A stretch of 12,664 nucleotides of DNA from HGM05190 sp964394205. Its GTDB lineage: Bacteria > Bacteroidota > Bacteroidia > Bacteroidales > Muribaculaceae. Position numbers and translations under genes: made by a program. This document shows, piece by piece, positions 1 to 7,693 of the stretch. Position 1 is the first letter of the stretch. Every line of letters begins with the position of its first letter. Below the pieces are notes generated by a model, which saw only the letters and a list, made by a program, of their open reading frames with translations, ran no database searches and had not been told where the DNA came from. Location of the stretch: NCBI GenBank assembly GCA_964394205.1, contig CAYMVS010000066.1, positions 1 to 12,664 on the forward strand, given 5' to 3'.

Positions 1-18
1 AGTTTTGAGCGACTAATG

Positions 19-49
19 TTGCAAATTTGGGTTTAAATCGTTATATTTG
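19..49 (+). promoter_or_regulatory. Bacteroidota-type promoter of the SPFH operon
   Basis: A -7 box TATATTTG at 42-49 matches the Bacteroidota consensus TAnnTTTG exactly. A TTG at 19-21 sits 20 bases upstream in the place of the -33 box. Transcription would start near 53-57, leaving a leader of about 25 bases that is rich in A and C and has no Shine-Dalgarno sequence, which is usual in this phylum. This is the only good promoter found for the six genes downstream. Confidence 0.65.
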
Positions 50-78
50 CGATTGTTAATAAAACAAACACACCAATC

Positions 79-1413
79 ATGGCAATTATAGACGCGATAA
101 TCTGGCGCCCCGACTCGTCTGGAGTCACCTACGCTTGGCGCTACCCCGAGACAAATCTCAGCACATTCACCCAGCTTGTTGTCGCCGAGTCACAGGAGGC
201 TCTTCTCTTTTCAAAGGGAAGGCTGATGGGAAAGTTCGGTCCCGGCAAGCACACGCTCAATACTGAAAACCTGCCGGTGTTGCGCTCGCTATTCGGCATC
301 CCCTTCGGTGGTAAAAACCCGTTTACGGCCGAGGTGTGGTTTGTCAACAAGGTGCAGAGTTTCAACATTCCCTGGCGTGTCGGATCTATCCCGACCCACG
401 ATATCGACTACAACACTCACATCCCGCTCCGAAGCTCGGGCAAGTATGGCCTGCAGATTGTCGATGCCGAGAAGTTCCTGATCAAAATGGTGGGTACCCG
501 CTCTGAGTTTACCCAAAACGACATGACCTCCCAGTTCAGCGGCGAGTTTGGCTCGCGGGCAAAGAGTGCCATCGTCAGGTTCATGAGTGAGAACCGCATC
601 GGTTTCAAGCAGGTGTCGGGCTATCTTGACCGTCTGTCGGACTATCTGTGCAGCAGCATGAATGCTTTCTGGAACGAGATGGGTGTTCAGCTGACCAAGT
701 TTTATGTTGACGCCATCGAGATTGACGACAGCACCCCCGAGGGTGTCGCCGTCAAGGAGGCGATCTCGCGTCAGAGCTCGATGTCGATCACCGGCCACAC
801 CTGGCAACAGGAGCAGATGTTTGAGACGGCCAACCGTGCCCTCGACAATCTGGGCGGTGGCAACGGCGGCTCGGGTGGCATTTTGGGCAGCCTCCTGGCC
901 ATCAACATGATGGGGGGTATTGGCGGTGGCGGTGCAAACGCGGCCGCCGGCATCGGCGCGGCGATGTCACAGCCCCAGTACAATCAGCCCTCGTTTGGCC
1001 CCTCCGACCGGGGCCCGGCTATGCCCGGGGCACCTCAGGCCATGCCTCCCCACGGTGGCGGCGGTCACCCGGCAGGCGGCGGTGCCCCTATGATCTATTG
1101 CGCCCAGTGCAGCCACCGTTTCCCCTCGACGTCGCGGTTCTGCCCCAATTGCGGTCACAACTACAATCCGTGCCCCTCATGCGGCTCCGACAACCTCGAC
1201 ACCGCCCGTCGCTGTGTGTCGTGTGGCACGATGCTCACCGGGGCAGCTCCCGGCGCGTCGCGCTGCCCCTCGTGCAACACCCCCGTCACCCCCGGCGCCC
1301 AGTTCTGCCCGGGGTGCGGTCAGCGCCTGGGTGGCGACAACACATGCACCCGGTGTGGCGCCACCCTGCCCCCCGGCGTAAACTTCTGTCCAAACTGCGG
1401 CCAGCGTCGCTAA
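79..1413 (+). CDS. SPFH/band-7 protein with four C-terminal zinc ribbons (YdjI / 'virion core protein-like' type)
   Basis: 444 residues. Residues about 30-235 form an SPFH (band 7) domain of the kind found in Bacillus YdjI: the stretches EALLFSKGRLMGKFGPGKHT, then NLPVLRSLFGIPFGG and AEVWFVNK are typical of that family. A Gly/Ala/Pro-rich flexible linker covers about 255-336. Four zinc ribbons follow, beginning at Cys341, Cys365, Cys396 and Cys423; each has two CxxC knuckles 10 residues apart, and the protein ends three residues after the last one. There is no N-terminal membrane helix, so it probably sits on the cytoplasmic face of the membrane and oligomerises into a ring or patch, as SPFH proteins do. 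The ribbons probably bind a partner. The start is the ATG just after the promoter leader. The domain call is secure; the cellular role is inferred. In Bacillus the related gene lies beside a PspA-type membrane-stress gene; no PspA is seen here. Confidence 0.88.
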   Translation: MAIIDAIIWRPDSSGVTYAWRYPETNLSTFTQLVVAESQEALLFSKGRLMGKFGPGKHTLNTENLPVLRSLFGIPFGGKNPFTAEVWFVNKVQSFNIPWRVGSIPTHDIDYNTHIPLRSSGKYGLQIVDAEKFLIKMVGTRSEFTQNDMTSQFSGEFGSRAKSAIVRFMSENRIGFKQVSGYLDRLSDYLCSSMNAFWNEMGVQLTKFYVDAIEIDDSTPEGVAVKEAISRQSSMSITGHTWQQEQMFETANRALDNLGGGNGGSGGILGSLLAINMMGGIGGGGANAAAGIGAAMSQPQYNQPSFGPSDRGPAMPGAPQAMPPHGGGGHPAGGGAPMIYCAQCSHRFPSTSRFCPNCGHNYNPCPSCGSDNLDTARRCVSCGTMLTGAAPGASRCPSCNTPVTPGAQFCPGCGQRLGGDNTCTRCGATLPPGVNFCPNCGQRR

Positions 1414-1426
1414 TCGATTTTGCCTT

Positions 1427-2140
1427 ATGACTACCAAAACTTTAATTAGGATTCTTCTTGGCCTGGGCTTTCAGGTTCTGATAGTGGTGCTTTTCGTGCT
1501 CTTGCTTGCGTGGTTGCCCTCGTCGCTCTTCTGGCTTGATTTGATTGTCGTGTCGGTAATCAGCTGGAGTTGCTACCTGGCCATCTCAAACCCCTGGATC
1601 GATCTTGACGACAGGACGCAGAAACAGGTGGGAGGGCTCGCCATAAAATGGAGCAGCATCTGGTATTACACGGTAGCCGCCGGCGTGGTGGCCATCGCGG
1701 GCCTGTTCACCTACCAATATTTCACACCCGCCCTCCAGTGGGTCGTTCAGCTTTTGCTGGCCCTGTTGCTGATATCGAGCTTTTTTATTACCCGGATGAC
1801 CGAGTCAAAGGTGGCCGACGTCTACTGTGAACAACAGGAAATGGCCGGCGGTGTCGCCTCGATGGCGCGGTCGACCGAGCGCCTTCGTGACGCTCTCATT
1901 GGGGTTTCCGGCCTCAGGCCCGACGTCGAGCCCCGTGTCGGTCAGCTCGAGGCCGAGATAAGGTTCATATCGCCGGCCAACACCGCCGAGGCTGCCGAGG
2001 TTGAGCGCCAATACTCAGCGCTTGTCAACGATATCATCCATGCCCTCGCCGACCCCGAGGTCAATGCCGACCGCATTGACGTGTCGCTGCAGCGTGCCGC
2101 CCGTCTTGTCGAGCGCCGCAAAAAAATCTATTCCACTTAG
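1427..2140 (+). CDS. four-helix membrane protein with cytoplasmic helical tail, unknown function
   Basis: 237 residues; not recognised as a named family. Four hydrophobic segments are visible, at about 8-30, 33-53, 76-98 and 103-122, arranged as two hairpins. Residues 123-237 are soluble, charged and predicted helical, with many Glu, Arg and Ala, ending in a basic stretch. Both termini would be cytoplasmic if the lysine near the N-terminus and the basic tail follow the positive-inside rule. It begins 13 bases after the stop of the SPFH gene and is clearly in the same transcript. A reasonable inference is that it is the membrane anchor for the SPFH protein, which has no membrane segment of its own. 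No catalytic motif is seen. Confidence 0.75.
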   Translation: MTTKTLIRILLGLGFQVLIVVLFVLLLAWLPSSLFWLDLIVVSVISWSCYLAISNPWIDLDDRTQKQVGGLAIKWSSIWYYTVAAGVVAIAGLFTYQYFTPALQWVVQLLLALLLISSFFITRMTESKVADVYCEQQEMAGGVASMARSTERLRDALIGVSGLRPDVEPRVGQLEAEIRFISPANTAEAAEVERQYSALVNDIIHALADPEVNADRIDVSLQRAARLVERRKKIYST

Positions 2141-2176
2141 CCTATATCAATTTCCTTACTTTTAAATACTGATACC

Positions 2177-4150
2177 ATGAACGGGAAAATCTTTACCGAC
2201 TCGGCCGACCTGTATCAAGATCAGGCCAGGCTGATGTTCAATTACTACAAGATGGTCGCCGAGCGCATCGTAGGCCGTGAGGAGGAGCTCGAGAAAAAGA
2301 TTGTCGAGCTGCGCCAACAACGGGCCGAGCTTGAGGAGAAACTGTCAAAAATCTGGATATGGTTTCTCACTGTCATCTTCTTCTTTGTCTATTTCATCAA
2401 AAAGAGCAGCCTGACCAAAGAGATTGATGAGGTTGACGAGGAGATCGAGCGGATAAAGGAGGAGCATCGGGCCATCTTCCGCGACTATCGTGTGACAAAA
2501 ATAGGCGTCGGTTATGTGCCGGTGGCCGACGAGGTCAAATATCAGGACAAGAGCTTCATTGTCGACTACACCGGCGAGGTTAGCGACAAGGAGGTGACCC
2601 TGCAGACGTCGCGTCGCGGCGAGCTGTTGGCCGAGACGGTGGCACGTCTCGACGAGCTGTCGCGCGAGGCCCCGCTGGTGGAGACATCGACCGATGTTGA
2701 GACCCTTGAGACCGATGAGTATTCAACATCGATACAGCATGTCAACCAGCATGACTACCTTGGGTCGATGGAGCGCTCGCTGCGCACTGTCGCTTTCTGC
2801 ATGAGCGATCTCGACACGGTGTCGGTCACTCTCCCCCTGGCCACCCGTGGCAGCGACTATGTGAAACATCTCGACGAGTTTGGCACCGACCATATCCCCG
2901 CCGGCGCGCCGGTGTTCAATCTCTTTGACACGGGCCGTTACAGCGAGAGCATCGACAGGTTTAAGGCGCTCGCTCAGCTGAAAGACTCGATGAGCGACTC
3001 GGCCAACCGCTTTGAGGAGGTCATCAAAGACTTGATGTCGCGCATGGCCAGTGCCGTCCAGACCGTCTCGGCCCTCAAGCTGGCGTCGGTCGACAAGGTG
3101 GTCTTTGAGTCAAACAAGCTGCTTTATCAAATACTGAAAGCACCCTACAATCACTACTCGCCCCAACTGGAGTGGGAGGAGATAGAGCGTATACGCCAGG
3201 AGCAATTTGACTACAGCGAGGACTCGGCCGACTATGAGCCGTTCAACCTGCGCCACAGCTCGCGTGTGAAATACAATCTGCTCACGGGGATGTGGACCGC
3301 CGAGGATGGCAGTGTGACAAACATGCCCTTTGGTGTCCATCAGGTCTATGAAGAGATCGTCGCGCCCATGGTGCAGAGCCTTATGGCCGAGAACCGCATC
3401 GAGCGCCTGAAGATCTACAACCACATCAAAGACCAGAAACTGAGCTATCTGACCAAGTGGCATCAGGACACCGAGGCATTCTATCGGTCAAACCGCGCCG
3501 AGAGCGCCGACATTATCAACCTGATGCAGGAGAGCCTGCGCGAGTATATCGCCGCCTACAACACCCTGCTGTCGCTCAAAAACACCGAGGAGAGCATGTC
3601 GGCATCGTCAACGGTCGACCTCAACAACGCGATGGTCGAGACTGTCGACAATGCAGCCGAGAGCGCTGCCGCCTTTGAGCTGCAGGCATCCCAGTTCAGG
3701 CAGGCGCAGACATCGTTTGAGCAGTTCATGGACACTCTCAAAGACGACATCGAGGCCAAGGCCGCCTCGTTTGGTCATGTTGAGTATTATGATGCAAAAA
3801 TGCGCGACGGCCACTCAAACGAGGTCGCCGTGGCCGCCGCGTCGGTTGCCGACCTTGACAGTCGTCGCCGCGACCTGGCAGCCGTCAACCCGCTGTTTGC
3901 CGGCAAGAGCGACCTTCCCCCCGCGCCGCGTGTTGAAAACATCGCCACCGAGCATCTTTCAATCAACCTTCCCGGCATCGCCACGGCTGCCCTTGAGGAG
4001 ATTGAACAGAGGACAGCGCCGGCTCCCGCAGCTCCAGCCACTCCCGAAGCATCCGCCGCGCCCGCAGCACCCGCCGCGCCCGAGGTACCTCCCGTACCTC
4101 ATGTACCCCCGGTTCCCCCGATTCCGCAAGATAATGATAATCAACAGTAA
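2177..4150 (+). CDS. large coiled-coil protein with one hydrophobic segment and Ala/Pro-rich tail, unknown function
   Basis: 657 residues; family not recognised. Residues about 30-57 and 78-103 are highly charged heptad-like coiled-coil segments (many Glu, Lys and Arg) on either side of a short very hydrophobic stretch at 59-74 rich in Trp, Phe and Ile and bounded by lysines. That stretch could be a single short membrane pass or the membrane-dipping tip of a coiled-coil hairpin. Residues about 105-600 are mostly helical, with long charged helices and no catalytic motif. From about 613 the chain is low complexity: Ala/Pro repeats, then short PPVP and PHVPPVPP runs, ending in an acidic Asp/Asn/Gln tail. 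It starts 36 bases after the previous gene, the widest gap in the operon; no convincing second promoter is seen there. Probably a structural or bridging component at the membrane. Confidence 0.75.
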   Translation: MNGKIFTDSADLYQDQARLMFNYYKMVAERIVGREEELEKKIVELRQQRAELEEKLSKIWIWFLTVIFFFVYFIKKSSLTKEIDEVDEEIERIKEEHRAIFRDYRVTKIGVGYVPVADEVKYQDKSFIVDYTGEVSDKEVTLQTSRRGELLAETVARLDELSREAPLVETSTDVETLETDEYSTSIQHVNQHDYLGSMERSLRTVAFCMSDLDTVSVTLPLATRGSDYVKHLDEFGTDHIPAGAPVFNLFDTGRYSESIDRFKALAQLKDSMSDSANRFEEVIKDLMSRMASAVQTVSALKLASVDKVVFESNKLLYQILKAPYNHYSPQLEWEEIERIRQEQFDYSEDSADYEPFNLRHSSRVKYNLLTGMWTAEDGSVTNMPFGVHQVYEEIVAPMVQSLMAENRIERLKIYNHIKDQKLSYLTKWHQDTEAFYRSNRAESADIINLMQESLREYIAAYNTLLSLKNTEESMSASSTVDLNNAMVETVDNAAESAAAFELQASQFRQAQTSFEQFMDTLKDDIEAKAASFGHVEYYDAKMRDGHSNEVAVAAASVADLDSRRRDLAAVNPLFAGKSDLPPAPRVENIATEHLSINLPGIATAALEEIEQRTAPAPAAPATPEASAAPAAPAAPEVPPVPHVPPVPPIPQDNDNQQ

Positions 4151-4162
4151 AAACACCTTGTT

Positions 4163-5080
4163 ATGGCAGTTATAGATTGTAGAATCGACACTACCCCCAT
4201 GGCCGAGGGCCTGGATCGAGTGTCAACCCGCGTCAAGGCGACCACAGCCGCCGTGGTCGGGATGCAGACAGCCGTCATCAAGGCTGAAAGCGATGCCGCC
4301 GACCGTGTTTGTGCCGACATCAATCGTGGATTTTACTCGTTGATACAGAGTCAGATATCCCAGAAGATAGCAAACCTGCAGAGCACAGTCGACTCTCATG
4401 TGCTGTCGCTCCACCGTCACACCGCCCAGCTGGCGTCGATACGCGCCCGCATGGAGCGCGACTATGCCATGATCACATCGCGCTACATGAAGCTGTTCAC
4501 CACCATCAACCGCAACCTCAAGCGCCGTGTGACCGAGCTCGACAAGCCGGTGATGGATTTTGCGGGCAAGGAGATGGACATGATTGAAAATCGCTCGCGC
4601 ATGCTGACCGCCACCGTGCCCGTTGCCCAAAACGAGGCACTCACCGATTCCCAACGCTTTGTGGCCGCCAACATCAAGACGCGCGCAAAGCAGGTGCTCG
4701 GGGTGCTGAAAGAGTATGTCGAGCGTGACAACCAGATGAAGCGACTCTCCCGCGAGGTCATGCTTGACCGCCGGCTCGAGGGCGACTCGGCTGTCAACGC
4801 CTTTCCGGTGGTGATGATCGAGAGCGTCGACGGCCCGTCGATGAGCTCGATGGAGGTGCAGGTGCCCCGCGCGGCCATGTCGCCGGGATTGGCCCAGGCT
4901 GTGAAAAACGGTGTCGGCCTGCAGACATCGTCGGTACAGTGGGTTCCCCAGACATCCCACTCACGCGCTGTCGAGCGCGAGTTTGAGCGGCTGCTGTCGG
5001 CCGACAACTCGTCCGACCGTGTCAAGCGCGTCATCGATTATCTGTTTAAAGCCTCGATTCCCCAAACGCCCAAAGCCTGA
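4163..5080 (+). CDS. helical protein, shorter member of a tandem paralogous pair
   Basis: 305 residues; not recognised as a characterised family. It is a clear paralogue of the next gene. Shared landmarks are the N-terminal DTTP motif (here residues 9-12), an Ala/Val helix, a Gly-Phe-Tyr motif (GFYSL here, GFYRT there), SRYMKLF against SKRYTKLF, and R-V-x-E-L-D-K-P. Residues about 20-150 look like long amphipathic helices, followed by a less conserved linker and a short helical C-terminus carrying EREFERLL. No signal peptide or membrane segment is visible, so it should be cytoplasmic. It lies 12 bases after the coiled-coil gene and 5 bases before its paralogue, which suggests that the two are made together and may pair. 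Function unknown. Confidence 0.75.
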   Translation: MAVIDCRIDTTPMAEGLDRVSTRVKATTAAVVGMQTAVIKAESDAADRVCADINRGFYSLIQSQISQKIANLQSTVDSHVLSLHRHTAQLASIRARMERDYAMITSRYMKLFTTINRNLKRRVTELDKPVMDFAGKEMDMIENRSRMLTATVPVAQNEALTDSQRFVAANIKTRAKQVLGVLKEYVERDNQMKRLSREVMLDRRLEGDSAVNAFPVVMIESVDGPSMSSMEVQVPRAAMSPGLAQAVKNGVGLQTSSVQWVPQTSHSRAVEREFERLLSADNSSDRVKRVIDYLFKASIPQTPKA

Positions 5081-5085
5081 CCACG

Positions 5086-6093
5086 ATGAGCTATACCAGA
5101 TCTTTTTCAAAAACCATCACGCTGCATTACAGCGGCAGTGTCGACGGCAAGCCTTACAGTGGCTCGGTCAGCGAGCAGGTGCATGTCAATGTGCATGTAG
5201 ACACCACTCCGTTTGACCGTAGCGTTGATCACGGCGTTGTCGATGTCGATGCTCTGACGGGGGCGGTTGTCGCCACCGAGGCCTCCCACATCGCCTCCAT
5301 AAAGGATAAAGCCGAGCGTATCGGCTCGACCCTCGTGGCCGGCTTTTATCGGACAGTGCAGTCCGAGCTGACCCAGCAGATGGCCGCTCTGTCAAGCAAA
5401 GTGGAATCTCTCACAGCCCACCTCGCCACGCTTGCTGCCCGGTGCAACGACAAGCAGCGGCAGATGAAGGCCGACTATGACATGCTCTCAAAGCGCTACA
5501 CAAAGCTGTTTGGCGACCTCAACCGCGAGTTGTCGACACGTGTGGCCGAGCTTGATAAACCGACATTCAGGACCCACAAGGCGATCAATGGGCAGCTGGA
5601 ACGCCTGACAGCCGTCGGCTCGGGTGCCGAGACCGCCGTCTCGGGCGCCGAGAGCCAGCAATTAGGCTCAAGGATTGAGGCCTCCAACATAAAGCGCTCG
5701 GCAGGTCGCGTCGTAAACCTGATCAAAGACTATCTCGGGCGCCAACGCGACACCGAGCGTGTCCTTGAAGACTCGGCAATGCCCGGTGGCGTCAGCTCGA
5801 CCCGCTACTACCCGTTGCTCATGCTTGAGCAGGTGAGCGACGACGGCCGCTCGACCGACGTCAGCGTCTACCGCCCCCAGGGGGTGGGGTCAAGCTCCGA
5901 CGACGCTGCCATCATTGGCCGTTTCAACAGCTCGTCATGGCACCCCATGTCACCACAGGCGCTCTCGGGCGTGAAGGCGTCCTTTGACCGCATGGTGGCC
6001 AACGACATTAACTCGACTTCACCCCACGACAGCCGGGTGGCCCGGATGATAGCCCGGCTCGCATCAACCTCAACACCTTTAACAAACATCTAA
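5086..6093 (+). CDS. helical protein, longer paralogue with N-terminal beta extension
   Basis: 335 residues. The first 40 residues are an extension absent from the preceding paralogue: an alternating hydrophilic/hydrophobic stretch rich in Ser, Thr, His and Val that looks like two or three beta strands (around TITLHYSGSV and QVHVNVHVDTTP). The rest matches the preceding protein through the DTTP, GFYRT, KRYTKLF and RVAELDKPTF landmarks, then diverges. It has no signal peptide or membrane helix. The start is the ATG five bases after the upstream stop; the extension reads in frame from it and no alternative start fits better. Tandem duplication followed by gain, or loss in the partner, of the beta extension is the simplest explanation. 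A heteromeric helical assembly is inferred, not shown. Confidence 0.75.
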   Translation: MSYTRSFSKTITLHYSGSVDGKPYSGSVSEQVHVNVHVDTTPFDRSVDHGVVDVDALTGAVVATEASHIASIKDKAERIGSTLVAGFYRTVQSELTQQMAALSSKVESLTAHLATLAARCNDKQRQMKADYDMLSKRYTKLFGDLNRELSTRVAELDKPTFRTHKAINGQLERLTAVGSGAETAVSGAESQQLGSRIEASNIKRSAGRVVNLIKDYLGRQRDTERVLEDSAMPGGVSSTRYYPLLMLEQVSDDGRSTDVSVYRPQGVGSSSDDAAIIGRFNSSSWHPMSPQALSGVKASFDRMVANDINSTSPHDSRVARMIARLASTSTPLTNI

Positions 6094-6103
6094 CCGTCAA
6101 TCC

Positions 6104-7072
6104 ATGAAAGAATTAAGAGAAATAAGAATAAATGGCACCGAGCTTTTGCTGGAAGATAATCTCGTCAGAGGCTCGATACTTCCCGAAAAGGCCTCCGAGC
6201 TGGCACGCAACATCATTTTTAAGGGTGAGACCGTGGTTGAAGGCCCGATTTATGGCAATCGCATCGAGGTGAGCCGCGGCCCGGTGAAGGTGCATGGCGC
6301 CGTCTTTGCCCACAACGAGTTTTATGTCGACTCCGACGCCACCGGCAACATCGAGCTTTGCAAGACCGTTGCCTCGTCGGGCTCGGTCGTGTCGCGCGGC
6401 CGCGGTGTCAAACTGGTGATGGGATGTGACGTCAACGCCCGCAGCGTCTCGCTCACCAACGCCCTGGTGTGTGGCTCGATATATGCCGACGAGGTCACCC
6501 TCGACCACTGTGTGGTGATAGGTGGCGTCTTTGCCACCCAACAGGTCGACCTCACCAACTCGATGGTCGGAACCTTTAACGGCCCGTCGGTCAGGCTCGC
6601 CGGCGACAACTACATGTTGTTACCCTCGGCCTTCTCGGTCGAGCCGGTCAAGGCCGCTCCCGGTACCACACTGACCAACCTTTCGCTTGCCGACCTTGGC
6701 GCCCTCTATCGCGGCGCCGAGCAAAGCCCTGAAAGTGGCAAGATTGAAGTCTCTATCGTCAATGACCAGATGACAACCTCGCTTGTCGACGATAATCAGT
6801 CGCGCACGTTACGCAGCTACTCAGTGATAGGCAAGGTGCTTGCTGCCGATCTGGTCAATACCGACCGTTTCCAGAACCACTTTCTGCTGACGGCGGCAGC
6901 CCTTGGTCCTCAGCTGCTCAAGAGCTATGACCTTGGCGATGACGCCCAGGGTCAGCCCGTCCCGCTGACGCGCGAGAAAATCGGCGAGCTGCTCTTCGGC
7001 ATCCTCGACGGGCGCGTACAGCTCAGGCAGATGGACGGCAAATTCTCGCTCAGCGCCCTCGACCGCCACTGA
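6104..7072 (+). CDS. bactofilin-like beta-solenoid protein
   Basis: 322 residues. Residues about 38-168 consist of short repeating beta-strand units with the rhythm G-x-V/I-x-A-x-x-V-x-L, for example GPIYGNRIEVSRGPVKVHGA, GSIYADEVTLDHCVVIGG and GVFATQQVDLTNSMVG. This is the pattern of a right-handed beta-solenoid such as bactofilins (polymer-forming cytoskeletal proteins) or related DUF342-like folds. The remaining 150 residues are a separate, more helical region without a recognised motif, which ordinary bactofilins lack. No signal peptide or membrane helix is seen. It starts 10 bases after the preceding gene and is the last gene before the terminator, so it belongs to the operon. A role as a polymerising scaffold is inferred from fold pattern only; a non-polymerising solenoid is possible. 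Confidence 0.68.
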   Translation: MKELREIRINGTELLLEDNLVRGSILPEKASELARNIIFKGETVVEGPIYGNRIEVSRGPVKVHGAVFAHNEFYVDSDATGNIELCKTVASSGSVVSRGRGVKLVMGCDVNARSVSLTNALVCGSIYADEVTLDHCVVIGGVFATQQVDLTNSMVGTFNGPSVRLAGDNYMLLPSAFSVEPVKAAPGTTLTNLSLADLGALYRGAEQSPESGKIEVSIVNDQMTTSLVDDNQSRTLRSYSVIGKVLAADLVNTDRFQNHFLLTAAALGPQLLKSYDLGDDAQGQPVPLTREKIGELLFGILDGRVQLRQMDGKFSLSALDRH

Positions 7073-7105
7073 TCTCCCTCGCCGCCCACCGTTATAAACA
7101 ATATG

Positions 7106-7154
7106 AAAAAAGTAACCATTAGAGGTATGCATCCTTTTGAATGGTTACTTTTTT
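7106..7154. terminator. bidirectional hairpin terminator
   Basis: A perfect 15-bp inverted repeat joins 7106-7120 to 7140-7154, with a 19-base loop. The outer six pairs are A-T, so each strand has GTAACCATT/AATGGTTAC followed by a run of six T. It lies 33 bases after the last gene of the plus-strand operon and downstream of the minus-strand toxin gene, so it can end transcripts from both sides. Confidence 0.85.
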
Positions 7155-7261
7155 ATTCAATCTTTCGTTTTTGATGTGTTGACCTTTTTAAGTGGATTGG
7201 TACAGACAGCCATTCGCTGCTCTACGGTCTCGACCAAAAGGCTTCCAATGTAATTCCCATG

Positions 7262-7693
7262 TCATAATACACCATCAGAGCGTAAAATCTCAATCATTCG
7301 GGCAGGTGTAACCACATCCGGAGTTTCTGGAAAGTGTTTGATGTTTCCGGTAACTAAATAAGCTCCCTCAACACTCATTGTTATTTCAAAAAAGATAACA
7401 TCATCTTTATCGGTGAATTCATCAGCATTTATTCTTGATCCTTCCGACTCAATACCAAAAGTTAAAAAGACATTTATAATGTCTTTCACTTGGGAGGAGT
7501 CAAATTTGAATTTAGAACGATTTAGGACATCTTTATATTCAGATATAATATCATAATTGTAAACTGGTGTGATGATTCCATCAAGCACGGCCTTAATTAC
7601 TTGTGCCGGCTTGGAATCACCATCCCTTGAGGAAAAAGAGGACACTAAAACATTAGTATCAATAACGGCGAATATCCTTTTCTTTTCTTTCAT
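7262..7693 (-). CDS. PIN-domain toxin (COG1569-type putative toxin-antitoxin RNase)
   Basis: 143 residues, normal for this family. The N-terminal VIDTNVLVSS motif carries the first acidic residue Asp12. Glu52 (in IISEY), Asp97 and Asp98 (in DKDDVIFFE) and the VTGNIKHF motif at 114-121 match the metal-binding site of PIN nucleases. The family cleaves RNA, with Mg or Mn ions bound by the acidic residues; the actual target here is unknown. The gene overlaps the antitoxin gene by 35 bases, consistent with translational coupling. All active-site acids are present, so it is probably functional. Base composition is much more AT-rich than in the neighbouring operon, which suggests horizontal acquisition. 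Confidence 0.88.
   Translation of the reverse strand: MKEKKRIFAVIDTNVLVSSFSSRDGDSKPAQVIKAVLDGIITPVYNYDIISEYKDVLNRSKFKFDSSQVKDIINVFLTFGIESEGSRINADEFTDKDDVIFFEITMSVEGAYLVTGNIKHFPETPDVVTPARMIEILRSDGVL

Noticed and set aside
289..807. Minus-strand frame of 172 codons inside the SPFH gene
   Set aside because: It is the antisense shadow of a gene with clear SPFH similarity; high GC keeps opposite frames open.
3651..4175. Plus-strand frame of 174 codons overlapping the end of the coiled-coil gene
   Set aside because: Pro/Arg-rich shadow of the Ala/Pro tail in another frame; no start context or homology by eye.
4223..4960. Minus-strand frame of 245 codons opposite the 305-residue helical protein gene
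   Set aside because: The plus frame has operon spacing and a paralogue next door; the antisense product is rich in His, Arg and Gly with no recognisable domain.
7175..7261. Possible gene remnant (plus frame reading KWIGTDSHSLLYGLDQKASN and a few more residues before a stop)
   Set aside because: Too short, no start, and no family recognised; two other readings look equally plausible, so it cannot be called a pseudogene.
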